Shown here piece by piece: positions 49,313-59,723 of a stretch of DNA of 64,000 bases. This DNA comes from DASPTT01 sp035623275. GTDB taxonomy: Bacteria > Actinomycetota > Acidimicrobiia > Acidimicrobiales > UBA8190. The notes under the pieces were generated by a model. That model did no database searches, was not told the DNA's origin, and saw only the letters and a list, made by a program, of their open reading frames with translations. The DNA is taken from NCBI GenBank assembly GCA_035623275.1, contig DASPTT010000114.1:1-64000 (forward strand). The letters are read 5' to 3'. How positions within the stretch are numbered: the first letter of the stretch is position 1; each line of letters opens with the position of its first letter. A program made the translations under genes and the position numbers.

Positions 49313-49626
49313 GGCAGCTCCACGAGGACGTCGTCGCCCGCGACGCGCACCATGTAGACGGGCACGGGCTTGGTGGCGGGCAGCGAGCACGGCGTGCCGG
49401 TGCGCAGCTCGAACGTCGAGCCGTGCTTCCAGCACTCGATCTCGCACTCCTCGGCCAGCACCTCGCCCTCCGAGAGCGAGTAGTCCTCGTGACTGCACTG
49501 GTCGCCCAGCGCGAAGAACTCGTCCTCCACCCGGACCAGGGCGATCCGGTGCTCGCCGACGTCGAATCGGCGCGCCGAATTCGGCTCGAGGTCGTCGACG
49601 CCGCACAGGCGGACCTCCTCACCCAT
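49309..49626 (-). CDS. Rieske [2Fe-2S] ferredoxin of SUF cluster
   Basis: 105 aa. Cluster ligands in 'FFALGDQCSHEDYSLSEG' (C-x-H) and 'CEIECWKHGSTFELRTG' (C-x2-H), the bacterial Rieske-type (BphF-like) ferredoxin. Genes of this type lie between sufD and sufC in many actinobacteria, probably supplying electrons to cluster assembly. The ATG lies 8 bases inside sufD, and the stop overlaps the sufC2 start. Confidence 0.93.
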   Translation of the reverse strand: MGEEVRLCGVDDLEPNSARRFDVGEHRIALVRVEDEFFALGDQCSHEDYSLSEGEVLAEECEIECWKHGSTFELRTGTPCSLPATKPVPVYMVRVAGDDVLVELP

Positions 49627-50953
49627 GGCGTCCCTCCCCCGGGGCCGGCGGGCCGATGCGCCCCGCGAGGCGCCGTGCCACGGTCTCCTCCACCACCCGG
49701 CCCGGGCCGTCGAAGGGGGCGCGCGCCGCCATGGCCGAGAAGAACCCGAGGACGATCAGGCGCTCGGCCACCGTCGGCTCGATGCCGCGGGACTCGAGGT
49801 AGTACCGCTGCTCCTCGTCGATGGGCCCGACCGTCGACGCATGGCTGCAACGGACGTCGTTCTCCTGGATGTCGAGGTTGGGCACCGAGTCGGCGTGCGC
49901 ACCTTCGGAGAGGACCAGGTTGTGGTTGGTCTGGAACGCGTCCGCGCCCCGGGCGCCCTTGCGGATCCGGATCATGCCGCTGTACACCGAGCGCGCCGCG
50001 TCGGCCACCGCCCCCTCGAAGATCAGCTCGCTGCGCGTCCTCGGCGCATGGTGGTCCTGGAGGGTGCGGAAGTCGTGGACCTGCTCGCCGGTGCCCAGGT
50101 AGGCCGCGTGCAACATGGTCTCCCCGCCCTGGCCGACGAGGTCCGAGTCGGTCCGGACCCGCGCGTAGGCCGCGCCGAACCCGGCGGTGAACGAGCGCAG
50201 GGTGGCGTCGCGCCCCACCCGGCTGGCCTGGGTGCCCAGGTGCACCGTCTGCGGCCCGAGCTGCTGGACGTTGACGTAGGAGAGGCGGGCGTCGTCGCCG
50301 ACGTCGAGCTCGGCAACGGGCACGACCAGCGCGGCGCCTTCGTCGCCCGCGGACGCCAACAGCTCGACGACCCCCGCGTCCGCGGACGTGCCCACCGACA
50401 CCGACGTCCGCGGGAACGACGCCGGCGCCCCGGCGGGCGTGGGACCGGGCGCGGCGCGCCCGTCGACGAGGTGGACGACGACCACGGGCAGCCCCGGTGA
50501 CGCCTTGGGGGCGAAGCGGACGGAGAGGGCGTCGACCAGGAAGGCGTCGTGGAGCTCGCCGAAGGCGTCGTGGACGGGCTCGAGCGCGCCCAGGCCCGGC
50601 AGGGGCTCGTCCCCGCGGGCGGCCTCGATGACCACACCGGCGTCGGCAAGGCCGGGGTCGTCGACGTGGACCACGACCCCGCCGACCGTCACCACCAGGG
50701 CGGCACGCGGGCCCATCGGCTCCGCCAGGGCACGCGCCCGGGCGAGGGCATCGGCCCGGGGACCGCCGGGCACGGGCGCGACCGGCACGAAACGGTCCAG
50801 GTCGAAGCCGTCGATGCCGCTGTAGCGCCAGACCTCCTCGGCCTCGGTCGGCAGGGACAGGGCCCGGAACCGCTCCAGGGCCTCGGCCCGCCGGCGCGCC
50901 AGCCAGGGCGGACCGCCAAGGGCGGCGGACGCGTCGGCGGTGAAGGTGTTCAG
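49619..50953 (-). CDS. sufD: Fe-S assembly scaffold protein SufD (probable CTG start)
   Basis: 444 aa from CTG 50953 ('NTFTADASAALGGPPWLARR', then 'LSLPTEAEEVWRYSGIDGFD'). The family N-terminus is clearly encoded, but the frame has no ATG, GTG or TTG between the TAG near 50987 and a GTG at 50788 that falls inside the domain. GAGAAAGAG lies 6 nt before the CTG, and TAGGAT (50984-50989) is a good -10. The body shows 'SELIFEGAVADAARSVYSGM', 'RIRKGARGADAFQTNHNLVL' and 'NDVRCSHASTVGPIDEEQRY', the SufD core. It forms SufBC2D. Confidence 0.92.
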   Translation of the reverse strand: MNTFTADASAALGGPPWLARRRAEALERFRALSLPTEAEEVWRYSGIDGFDLDRFVPVAPVPGGPRADALARARALAEPMGPRAALVVTVGGVVVHVDDPGLADAGVVIEAARGDEPLPGLGALEPVHDAFGELHDAFLVDALSVRFAPKASPGLPVVVVHLVDGRAAPGPTPAGAPASFPRTSVSVGTSADAGVVELLASAGDEGAALVVPVAELDVGDDARLSYVNVQQLGPQTVHLGTQASRVGRDATLRSFTAGFGAAYARVRTDSDLVGQGGETMLHAAYLGTGEQVHDFRTLQDHHAPRTRSELIFEGAVADAARSVYSGMIRIRKGARGADAFQTNHNLVLSEGAHADSVPNLDIQENDVRCSHASTVGPIDEEQRYYLESRGIEPTVAERLIVLGFFSAMAARAPFDGPGRVVEETVARRLAGRIGPPAPGEGRHG

Positions 50954-50983
50954 GGCGGGCTCTTTCTCGGGGGGTCGCCCGGC

Positions 50984-50989
50984 ATCCTA
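50984..50989 (-). promoter_or_regulatory. -10 element of sufD
   Basis: TAGGAT on the minus strand, about 30 bases before the CTG start. It implies a short leader that carries the GAGAAAGAG ribosome-binding segment and supports initiation at the CTG. Confidence 0.45.
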
Positions 50990-51084
50990 CCGGGGCCTCC
51001 GAACCCCTCTGACCAGGGACGATCGCTCGCATCGGCACGCCAGGGCCGCGGTCGGGCAGACCGGGTGACGCGTAGGCTGGGCCG

Positions 51085-51933
51085 ATGGCCCAATCGGAAG
51101 TGCTCACCGTCGAACACGACGGCCACGTCGCCACCCTCTGGCTCGATCGCCCCGAGGCGCGCAACGCCCTCGGCCCCGCCTTCTGGGCCGACCTGCCGGT
51201 GGCCATGGCCGAGCTCGCCGCCGCCCGCGACGTCCGGGCCGTGGTCGTCGCCGCGCGCGGGCCCCATTTCAGCGTGGGGCTGGACCTCAAGGCCATGGGC
51301 GAGCTCCTCGGTGGCGGCGGTGGCGGCGCGGACGGCGGCCAGGGTGGCACCGGCCCGTCCTTCGCAGCGCGGGCCACGGCGGCGCGTCCGCTGATCCTGC
51401 GGATGCAGCACGCGGTCACCTCGGTGGCCGAGTGCCCCAAGCCGGTGATCGCCGCCGTCCACGGCTATTGCATCGGCGGCGGCGTCGACCTGGCGGCCGC
51501 CTGTGACATCCGGTTGTCGAGCGCCGACGCCGTCTTCTCGGTGCGTGAGACGCGCATGGCCATCGTCGCCGACCTCGGCAGCCTCCAGCGGCTGCCCCGG
51601 ATCATCGGCAAGGGGCACCTGGCCGAGCTCGCCTACACGGGCAAGGACATCACCGCCGAGCGTGCCGCCCAGATCGGCCTCGTCAACGACGTGCTGCCCG
51701 ACGCGGCGTCGACGCACAAGGCCGCGCTGGCGCTCGCCGCGGAGATCGCGGCCAACTCGCCGCTGGCCGTCCAGGGGACGAAGGCGGTGCTCAGCGCATG
51801 CGAGGACAAGTCCGTCGCCGACGGGCTCGACTACGTGGCCACGTGGAACGCCGGGTTCCTGCAGTCCGACGACCTCGTCGAGGCGGTCACGGCCTTCGTG
51901 GAGAAGCGGCCTCCGAGGTTCACGGGTCGCTGA
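51085..51933 (+). CDS. Crotonase/enoyl-CoA hydratase family protein
   Basis: 282 aa. 'HDGHVATLWLDRPEARNAL', 'RGPHFSVGLDLKAMGELLGG' and 'KPVIAAVHGYCIGGGVDLAA' form the oxyanion hole, then 'DAVFSVRETRMAIVADLGSL' with catalytic Glu/Asp positions as in dienoyl-CoA isomerases, and 'GLVNDVLPD'. A Gly-rich loop ('LGGGGGGADGGQGGTG') is inserted. It acts in fatty acid beta-oxidation or a related pathway. TAGGCT lies 6 nt before the ATG, so the mRNA is probably leaderless. Confidence 0.93.
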   Translation: MAQSEVLTVEHDGHVATLWLDRPEARNALGPAFWADLPVAMAELAAARDVRAVVVAARGPHFSVGLDLKAMGELLGGGGGGADGGQGGTGPSFAARATAARPLILRMQHAVTSVAECPKPVIAAVHGYCIGGGVDLAAACDIRLSSADAVFSVRETRMAIVADLGSLQRLPRIIGKGHLAELAYTGKDITAERAAQIGLVNDVLPDAASTHKAALALAAEIAANSPLAVQGTKAVLSACEDKSVADGLDYVATWNAGFLQSDDLVEAVTAFVEKRPPRFTGR

Positions 51934-52000
51934 GGGCGCCGGCGGTGCGCCGCGACCGGATCAAGCCGCGGCGCACCCTCCGCCGGAGCGGACCTCGGGC

Positions 52001-52366
52001 TCAGTCGAGACCGAGCTCGCCGATCGCCTCGATGGCCCGGGTGTAGTAGCCGGTCACCTCGTCGACGGACCCCCCGACGCACAGGTCGAGCTCGATGTCG
52101 TCGACCACGGCGGCCGCCTTGGCCAGCAGCCGGGTGGCCTCGGTCGAGGTGGCGATCCTGGCCAGCTCGGTCATGTCGCCCTCGATCACCAGCGAGCCGT
52201 GCATGCGCATGGTGCTGGCGAAGACCCGGTAGCTGGTGATGCGGCCCTCCTTGGCCAGCTCGTCGTAGAAGGCGAGCGACTCGCCGAACACCTCCATCCC
52301 CTTGGTGCCCGTGATCCCGGCGCGCTGGTTCCCCCAGCTGATGATGATCGCCCCGCGCTCCCCCAT
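52001..52366 (-). CDS. Conserved hypothetical, about 120 aa
   Basis: 121 aa from ATG 52366 with AGGGGAGG 6 nt upstream. Alpha/beta pattern: 'RGAIIISWGNQRAGITGTKG', 'EVFGESLAFYDELAKEGRIT', 'YRVFASTMRMHGSLVIEGDM' and 'DDIELDLCVGGSVDEVTGYY'. It resembles small dimeric ferredoxin-fold proteins. No catalytic motif is recognised. It is convergent with the crotonase gene and stands alone. Confidence 0.7.
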   Translation of the reverse strand: MGERGAIIISWGNQRAGITGTKGMEVFGESLAFYDELAKEGRITSYRVFASTMRMHGSLVIEGDMTELARIATSTEATRLLAKAAAVVDDIELDLCVGGSVDEVTGYYTRAIEAIGELGLD

Positions 52367-52515
52367 GGTGGACCTCCCCTGCATCGAGCCGCCCGCCGTG
52401 GCCGAGTCTTCACCCAGTGACGCGGGGCATCAACCGCTTTCGGCGCAACCACCGCGCTGCGTCACCGCGCCTGCTCGGGGGTGGGACAGGCGGCACGGTC
52501 CGCCACGACCCGTGG

Positions 52516-53412
52516 TCAGGCCAGCGCGGCGGAGACCGATGCGAGGAAGCGGTCGGGGGCCTCGAGCATCGGGTAGTGGCCGACGTCGACCAGCTTGGCC
52601 AACGACGCGGCGCCGGCGGCCGCCTCCACCCGGTCGGCCATGGCCACCACGGCGATGGGATCGTCGACGCCCCACACGACGCCGAGGGGGGAGGGATGCG
52701 CCTCGATGGCGCCGGTGAACCGCCGCTCGTTGCGCCGCCGCTCCTCGATGTAGCGGATCGTGCGGGGCAGCACGAGATGGCCCTGACGGTGCTCGATCAG
52801 CTCCCAGGCGGCGTCCAGCTCGGCCTGGTCGACGGCGCTCGCCGGGCTGAAGGTCGCCGTCAGGCCGGCCTGCAGGGTGGCGCCGTCGATGCCGACGGTG
52901 TCGGGGAGACGCTCGTCTGGCAGGGCAAGGAGGAATTGCTGCCCATCGCTCAGGTGCGCCATCTCGATGTAGATGCTCCCGTTGGTCAGCACGCGCCGGG
53001 TCACCTCGACGGGCCAGCGTCCCTCTGCGGCCCGCGCCAGGAGCTCGCCGCCCACGGTGTCACCCATGTCGTGGGTGAGCAGCGCCAGGCGCGTCACGCC
53101 CACGTCGGCCACGAAGGCCTCGACCACGTCCGCATGGAGGTCGAAGGTGTAGGCGATGTCGGGCTTGGCCGACAGGCCGAACCCCACCATGTCGAGCAGC
53201 AGGATCCGGCGGTCCTCGGCCAGCGCGTCCACCACCAGGTGGAAGTCGAAGGACGAGGTCGGGAACCCGTGGAGAACCAGGAGCGGCTCCGCGGTCTCCT
53301 CGCCCGTCGGGGACAGCTCGAGGGTGAACACCTCGTGTCCGGCCAGGGCCCGGTACGCGCCCCGTGCCTCCCAGGCCGCCACCGCGGCGCTGCGCCAGGA
53401 CGCGCCGGTCAT
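52516..53412 (-). CDS. Alpha/beta hydrolase with Asp nucleophile (dehalogenase/epoxide hydrolase-like)
   Basis: 298 aa. 'LLVLHGFPTSSFDFHLVVDA' (oxyanion HG), 'ILLLDMVGFGLSAKPDIAYT', nucleophile elbow 'LALLTHDMGDTVGGELLARA' with Asp instead of Ser, 'GVVWGVDDPIAVVAMADRV' and 'VDVGHYPMLEAPDRFL' (His). The HDxG elbow is found in haloalkane dehalogenases and epoxide hydrolases; the substrate is unknown. It follows the 115-aa Cys protein after 30 nt, possibly in one unit with sufB upstream. Confidence 0.87.
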   Translation of the reverse strand: MTGASWRSAAVAAWEARGAYRALAGHEVFTLELSPTGEETAEPLLVLHGFPTSSFDFHLVVDALAEDRRILLLDMVGFGLSAKPDIAYTFDLHADVVEAFVADVGVTRLALLTHDMGDTVGGELLARAAEGRWPVEVTRRVLTNGSIYIEMAHLSDGQQFLLALPDERLPDTVGIDGATLQAGLTATFSPASAVDQAELDAAWELIEHRQGHLVLPRTIRYIEERRRNERRFTGAIEAHPSPLGVVWGVDDPIAVVAMADRVEAAAGAASLAKLVDVGHYPMLEAPDRFLASVSAALA

Positions 53413-53442
53413 GGCCGGGACACGCTCGAGCCGTCCGGGCGC

Positions 53443-53790
53443 TCAGCGCCGCCGGCCGAAGGGCCAGCGGCGCCGGGTCGCCTTGCGGGCCTTGCGGTCG
53501 CGCTCCTCCTCGACCTCCGCCAGGGTCTCGGGGAGCGCCGCGTTCACGATGCCCTCCGCCTGGTCGAGGAGCTCGACCAGGTTCTCGCCCTCGGGCTCCT
53601 CCTCCACGGCCGGCTCGACCAGACTCCCGTGGACCCAGCCGGCGTCGGCGATCCGGCGCTCGTAACGGGGGCAGTCGTCCGGGCAGCGCCAGGGCGCCTC
53701 GGGGGCCAGGTCGAGCTCGCAGATCCTCGCCACCTCGCCGTCGGCGTAGGTGCGGCTCTGGAAGTGCTTGCACTCTTCGCGCATCGGCAC
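53443..53790 (-). CDS. Four-Cys hypothetical downstream of sufB
   Basis: 115 aa. The N-terminal third has four Cys: 'EECKHFQSRTYADG', 'RICELDLAPEAPWRCPDDCP'. This pattern suits a metal or Fe-S site. An acidic middle and a highly basic C-terminus ('RDRKARKATRRRWPFGRRR') follow. It lies 42 nt after sufB on the same strand, so it may be an Fe-S client or assembly accessory. I know of no function. Confidence 0.7.
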   Translation of the reverse strand: MPMREECKHFQSRTYADGEVARICELDLAPEAPWRCPDDCPRYERRIADAGWVHGSLVEPAVEEEPEGENLVELLDQAEGIVNAALPETLAEVEEERDRKARKATRRRWPFGRRR

Positions 53791-53832
53791 GGGCTCATCC
53801 TTCCATCGCCGGCGCGAGTCCGCAGCGCGGGC

Positions 53833-55233
<1,401 letters not shown>

Positions 55234-55285
55234 GGAGACCACCTGGAGCCGTGCCCGACGGGCCGCCTCGGCCCGGGGATTTCTC

Positions 55286-55297
55286 CTATCTGCATAG
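55286..55297. promoter_or_regulatory. Dyad upstream of sufB
   Basis: CTAT-CTGC-ATAG lies in the 122-bp region between divergent sufB and the S9 peptidase gene. On the minus strand it overlaps TACTAT, a possible -10 of sufB. It could be an operator, but it differs in spacing from the dyad at sufC1. Confidence 0.3.
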
Positions 55298-55355
55298 TAA
55301 CAACCCGGTCCCGCCCGGGCGAGCTCCCCCCGCCGGATCTGCAAGCATCCCCCCC

Positions 55356-57533
55356 GTGACCCCGCCCAGCCCCGAGACGCCGCCGCCCGTCGCCGAACGC
55401 CGCCCGACGGTCATCGAGGCCCACGGCGACCGTCGGGTCGACGAGTGGGCCTGGCTGCGGGACCGGGACGACCCCGCCCTCCTCCCCCTGCTGGAAGCGG
55501 AGAACGCCTACACCGCGGCGGTCATGGCCCCGCTGGCGGCCCTGCGCGAGCGGCTCTTCGAGGAGATCAGGTCGCGGATCGTGGAGACGGACCTGTCGGT
55601 CCCGGTGCGGCGGGGCCCGTGGTGGTACTACTCGCGAACCTTCGAGGGCAAGAGCTACGCCGTGCACTGCCGGCTGCCCCTGTCGGGCCCCGGGCGCGAC
55701 CCGTCGGTGCCGCCGGGGTGCGAGGACCCCGGTGCGGCCGACCCCGCGTCGGCGGATCCGGGCGGGCCGGCGGCCTGGCCCGACGAGGTGGTCATGCTCG
55801 ACGAGAACGAGCTGGCCGACGGGCACGCCTACCTCGCCCTCGGCGCCCTGTCCGTCAGCCCCGCCCACCGGCTGCTCGCCTACTCGGTCGACACCACGGG
55901 GGACGAACGGTTCACGCTTCGGGTGCGGGACCTCGACAGCGGCGAGGACACGGGCGACGCCGTGGAGGGGACGTCCTACGGCGTCGCCTGGGCGAACGAC
56001 GACGCCACGCTCTTCTACACCCGACCCGACGACGCCAACCGCCCGTACCAGGTGTGGCGGCACCGGCTCGGCGCCCCCCAGGGCGACGACGTGCTGGTGC
56101 TGGAGGAGCCCGACGAGCGGTTCCACGTGGGCGTGGGGCGCACCAAGGACGGCGCCTACGTCGTCGTCCACCTCCAGTCCCAGGTGACCTCGGAGAGCCG
56201 GCTCGTGCCCGCGGACGACCCGACCGCGCCGGCCCGCCTTGTCGAGGCACGCCGCCAGGGCGTGGAGTACGCGCTGGAGCACCACACCGGCACGCTCCTG
56301 GTGCTCACGAACGACGAGGCCCAGAACTTCCGCCTGCTGGCCGCGCCGGCCGCGCCGGCCGCGCCGGCCGGACGGACCGAGTGGCGCGAGCTCGTCCCCC
56401 ACCGGCCCGACGTCCGGCTGGAGGGTGTGGACGTCTTCGCCCGCCACGTCGTCCTCTTCGAGCGGATCGCCGGCGAGGCCCGCGTCCGGGTGGTGGGCGT
56501 CGGCGGCCAACCCGCCTTCGACCGCCCGCTCGAGCCGGGTGAGGTGCTGGCGTGCCCCGACTCGCCCTCGACCTCGTGGGCGGGCGCGAACCCGGAGTTC
56601 GACTCGGGATCACTGCGCTACGAGTACTCGTCCCTCGTGACCCCCCGCTCCGTGTTCGACGTGGACATGGACACCAAGGCACGCTCGCTGCGCAAGCGCC
56701 AGCCGGTGATCGGCTACGACCAGCAGGGCTACGTCACCCACCGCGTGTGGGCGCAGGCACCGGACGGCACCCGCGTGCCGGTGTCGTTGCTGGCGCGCTG
56801 CGACACGCCCCGGGACGGCACCGCGCCGTGTCTTCTGTACGGCTACGGCGCCTACGAGATCAGCATGGACCCCGTCTTCTCCTCGATCCGCCTGAGCCTC
56901 GTCGACCGCGGCGTGGTCTTCGCCATCGCCCACGTGCGCGGCGGGGGCGAGATGGGCCGCCAGTGGTACGAGGACGGCAAGCTGCTGCACAAGCCCAACA
57001 CCTTCAGCGACTTCGTCGCCTGCGCGCGCCATCTGATCGACGAGGGATGGACGAGCGCGGACCGTTTGGTGGCGCACGGGGGCTCGGCGGGCGGGCTGCT
57101 CATGGGCGCGGTGGCGAACGCGGCTCCCGAGCTGTTCGCGGCGATGGTGGCCGAGGTTCCTTTCGTCGACTGCCTGACCACCATGCTCGACGAGACCCTG
57201 CCGCTCACGGTCATCGAGTGGGAGGAATGGGGCAACCCGGGCGCCGACCCCGAGGTCTACGGCGTGATGCGCTCGTACTCGCCCTACGACAACGTCCGCG
57301 CCGCGCGGTACCCGTCGATGTTCGTCACGACCGGCCTCGAGGACCCGCGGGTCGGCTACTGGGAGCCGGTGAAATGGGTGCAGCGGCTGCGGTCCGCCGA
57401 CGCGGGCAACCGCGTGCTGCTCAAGGTCGAGGTCGAGGCGGGGCACGGGGGGCCCTCCGGCCGCTACGACGCCTGGCGGGACGACGCGCAGATGTACGCC
57501 TTCGTGCTCGACGCGGTCGGCCGGGCGGACTGA
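55356..57533 (+). CDS. ptrB: S9 prolyl oligopeptidase family, oligopeptidase B-like
   Basis: 725 aa from GTG 55356. N-terminal beta-propeller (about 70-430) with 'VDEWAWLRDRDDPALLPLLE', then the catalytic domain: 'CLLYGYGAYEISMDPVFSSI', 'FAIAHVRGGGEMGRQWYEDG', Ser in 'RLVAHGGSAGGLLMGAVANA', Asp in 'LEDPRVGYWEPVKWV' and His in 'VEAGHGGPSGRYDAWRD'. The sequence is typical of protease II, which cuts after basic residues in short peptides in the cytosol. An AAP triplet repeat from a 9-bp tandem repeat lies near residue 333. Confidence 0.95.
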   Translation: MTPPSPETPPPVAERRPTVIEAHGDRRVDEWAWLRDRDDPALLPLLEAENAYTAAVMAPLAALRERLFEEIRSRIVETDLSVPVRRGPWWYYSRTFEGKSYAVHCRLPLSGPGRDPSVPPGCEDPGAADPASADPGGPAAWPDEVVMLDENELADGHAYLALGALSVSPAHRLLAYSVDTTGDERFTLRVRDLDSGEDTGDAVEGTSYGVAWANDDATLFYTRPDDANRPYQVWRHRLGAPQGDDVLVLEEPDERFHVGVGRTKDGAYVVVHLQSQVTSESRLVPADDPTAPARLVEARRQGVEYALEHHTGTLLVLTNDEAQNFRLLAAPAAPAAPAGRTEWRELVPHRPDVRLEGVDVFARHVVLFERIAGEARVRVVGVGGQPAFDRPLEPGEVLACPDSPSTSWAGANPEFDSGSLRYEYSSLVTPRSVFDVDMDTKARSLRKRQPVIGYDQQGYVTHRVWAQAPDGTRVPVSLLARCDTPRDGTAPCLLYGYGAYEISMDPVFSSIRLSLVDRGVVFAIAHVRGGGEMGRQWYEDGKLLHKPNTFSDFVACARHLIDEGWTSADRLVAHGGSAGGLLMGAVANAAPELFAAMVAEVPFVDCLTTMLDETLPLTVIEWEEWGNPGADPEVYGVMRSYSPYDNVRAARYPSMFVTTGLEDPRVGYWEPVKWVQRLRSADAGNRVLLKVEVEAGHGGPSGRYDAWRDDAQMYAFVLDAVGRAD

Positions 57534-57549
57534 CGGCGGACGGCCCCGC

Positions 57550-58566
57550 TCAGGCGGACGGGGCGAAGGTGGCGACGAAGGGGGACTGGAACGGCGTGGG
57601 CAGCGTGACCGCCTTCCCGTCGAGCGTCATGGTCATGTCGCTGGCCGCGCCCAGGGTGACCTTGAGACTGCCGGCGGTCTCGGTCAGGGTCTGCGTCTGC
57701 CCTGCCCCCATGGTGCCCGTGAACAGGATCCTGCCCGTGGCCGCGTCCGCCGCCATGACCCAGCAGTCACCGGTGGCGGCGAGCACCACCGTGTAGGGCC
57801 CGGCGGGCGCGTTGTAGGTCGCGGTGCTCGTCGTCGACACCGAGGCGTTGACGGTGCTCGGCACCGGTGCCGGCACCGTCGCCCCGGGGCTGGTCCCACC
57901 CACATGGGCAGGTGGTGTCGTCGTGCCCTTGCCCGACGACGGGAGGAACGCCACGACGGCACCCACGACCGCGGCCACGAGGACGACCACGACCGCGACG
58001 GCGAGCACACGGCCGGCGTGCTCCGTGCCCTTGGCGCGGCGCGCGCCCATGCGGGCGATGGCCCGGCGCCCGTCGGGGTCGTCGACCGAGGGCGGCGGGG
58101 CTCCGTCGTCGAAGACGAGACTCGGGCGGTCCCCCTCCTCCGGCGCCTTGGCGGACCCGTTCACCGCCACCGCGGCCGGTGTGCGCACGCGGTGGGCCTC
58201 GTCGACGTCGTCGACGTCGTCGACGGCCCGACGTGCCCGCTGGCGGGTGCGGCCGGCCTCGGCGGGCGCGCTCGTCGCGCCGGCGGCCGCGGCGGCCGTC
58301 GATCGAGACGGCACCCGGACCGAGGGGGCCGGCTCCTCGTTGCGTCCTCGGGCAGGCCCGGCGGCCTTGGGCGCCGGCACCCGCCCGTTTCGGGCCGCGG
58401 GGCGCGGCCGCGAGGTGTCCACCCGGTCGGAGACGTGGCGGAGGGTCTCCAGGGTGGTGTGGTACGCCTTCACCGACTGGCGCTCGTCCGCCCCTCGCCG
58501 CCAGGTCGCACCGGCCACGATGGCGCCGGCGAGGGCGAGTGCCCCGATGGCCGCGAGAGCGAGCAC
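57550..58566 (-). CDS. Membrane protein with RodZ C-terminal-like (DUF4115) domain
   Basis: 338 aa. An N-terminal helix ('LALAAIGALALAGAIVAGA'), a long low-complexity cytoplasmic region with 'DDVDDVDEAHRV' from a 9-bp repeat, a second helix near residue 190 ('VLAVAVVVVLVAAVVGAVVA') and an outside beta domain ('PYTVVLAATGDCWVMAADAA', 'GAGQTQTLTETAGSLKVTLG') like the DUF4115 domain of RodZ. The HTH domain of RodZ is missing, but an XRE gene lies just upstream. A role in cell shape or wall synthesis is inference. Confidence 0.75.
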   Translation of the reverse strand: MLALAAIGALALAGAIVAGATWRRGADERQSVKAYHTTLETLRHVSDRVDTSRPRPAARNGRVPAPKAAGPARGRNEEPAPSVRVPSRSTAAAAAGATSAPAEAGRTRQRARRAVDDVDDVDEAHRVRTPAAVAVNGSAKAPEEGDRPSLVFDDGAPPPSVDDPDGRRAIARMGARRAKGTEHAGRVLAVAVVVVLVAAVVGAVVAFLPSSGKGTTTPPAHVGGTSPGATVPAPVPSTVNASVSTTSTATYNAPAGPYTVVLAATGDCWVMAADAATGRILFTGTMGAGQTQTLTETAGSLKVTLGAASDMTMTLDGKAVTLPTPFQSPFVATFAPSA

Positions 58567-58659
58567 ACCCCTATTGAATCGGAGATCGCGCGGGTTCGGT
58601 ACCGCGGATCCACCCCGGCGGTGTCCGTCTCGACGTCGTCACCGAGCGGGTCCCGGCGA

Positions 58660-59073
58660 TTACTGCTCGTCGTTCTCCAACATCGCGTCAACGAGTCGCT
58701 CGACCACGATCCGATCGCGCTCGCCGAGCCGGCGGAGCTTTGCGACGAGCGTCGAGGAGGCGACGTCGGGCCGCCCGTTCCCGTCGGCGTCGGCCACCGC
58801 CGGCCGCCCCGAGCCGTTGGCCCGCCCCACCTTGGCCATGAGGTCCTCCACGGGCACGTCCAGCGCCGAGGCCACCCGCTCGAGGACGGCCGGGCTGGGG
58901 TTGGGCAGCAGCCGGATGCCCCCGATGGCCTCCTTGCGGCCGGTCTCCAGGTCGCGCCAGACGGCCTCGGTGACCTTGGCCTTGCGGGCGGCGTCCCGGC
59001 GGCGAAGGCCCTTGGCCTCGCGCTGCTCGGCCAACCACTTGCCGAATTCGGCCCACTGGCGGGACTCGTCCAC
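58660..59073 (-). CDS. XRE-family helix-turn-helix regulator
   Basis: 137 aa from GTG 59073. 'GKWLAEQREAKGLRRRDAAR', 'KAKVTEAVWRDLETGRKEAI', 'NPSPAVLERVASALDVPVED' form the five-helix XRE domain. The C-terminal region ('TLVAKLRRLGERDRIVVERL') is a short helix pair for dimerisation. Target unknown. It precedes the RodZ-C-like gene by about 90 bp on the same strand. Confidence 0.88.
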   Translation of the reverse strand: MDESRQWAEFGKWLAEQREAKGLRRRDAARKAKVTEAVWRDLETGRKEAIGGIRLLPNPSPAVLERVASALDVPVEDLMAKVGRANGSGRPAVADADGNGRPDVASSTLVAKLRRLGERDRIVVERLVDAMLENDEQ

Positions 59074-59145
59074 GTGATCAGCGTGCCCTGTGGCGACGCA
59101 ATTTTCCAGCCGCCACCTGTGCCCGGGCGAGGCGCCCCTGCCCGA

Positions 59146-59697
59146 TCAGGTCCGCAACCCGAAGTACGGCCGGCGCGAGGGGTCCAGATCGCGCCGGCGC
59201 GGGTTGTCCCGGTCCCGGGGCGAGAGGACGGGCGCCGTGAGGACCCAGTCGGCGCCGACCTCGGGGTCGTCCCAGGCGACGCCCAGCTCGTCCTCGGGGT
59301 TGTAGTACCCGTCGACCAGGTACCACATGAGCATGTCGGTCAGCGACGCGAAGCCGTGGGCCACCCCGGGGGGGATGAACACCCCCCGCTCGACGTCCCC
59401 GTCGAGGTCCAGCTGCATGGTGACCCCCTCGGTGGGCGAGCCCTGGCGCAGGTCGTGGAGCACCACGCGCACCTTGCCCCGCAGCACGTACCAGTAGTCG
59501 GCCTGGTGGAGGTGGTAGTGCAGGCCCACCACCGCGCCGGCCTGCTTCTCGGAGCGGTTGCCCTGGATCATCTCCCGGCCGTGGGGGAACCACGAGCGCC
59601 GGTAGGTCTCGACGAAGCGGCCGCGCTCGTCGCCGTGCGCGACGGGCCGGACGACCACGACGTCGGCGATGTCGCTGGGGTCGAAGGCGACTGGCAC
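59146..59697 (-). CDS. rfbC: dTDP-4-dehydrorhamnose 3,5-epimerase-like protein
   Basis: 183 aa. 'DERGRFVETYRRSWFPHGRE', 'MIQGNRSEKQAGAVVGLHYH', 'VRVVLHDLRQGSPTEGVTMQ' and 'GVFIPPGVAHGFASLTDMLM' carry the RmlC cupin and catalytic His/Lys/Tyr pattern. It may form dTDP-L-rhamnose precursors or act on a related sugar. rmlABD are not nearby. TAGCCT lies 8 nt before the GTG start. Confidence 0.9.
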   Translation of the reverse strand: MPVAFDPSDIADVVVVRPVAHGDERGRFVETYRRSWFPHGREMIQGNRSEKQAGAVVGLHYHLHQADYWYVLRGKVRVVLHDLRQGSPTEGVTMQLDLDGDVERGVFIPPGVAHGFASLTDMLMWYLVDGYYNPEDELGVAWDDPEVGADWVLTAPVLSPRDRDNPRRRDLDPSRRPYFGLRT

Positions 59698-59723
59698 GGG
59701 CGGTCAGGCTAACGGAGCCCGGA

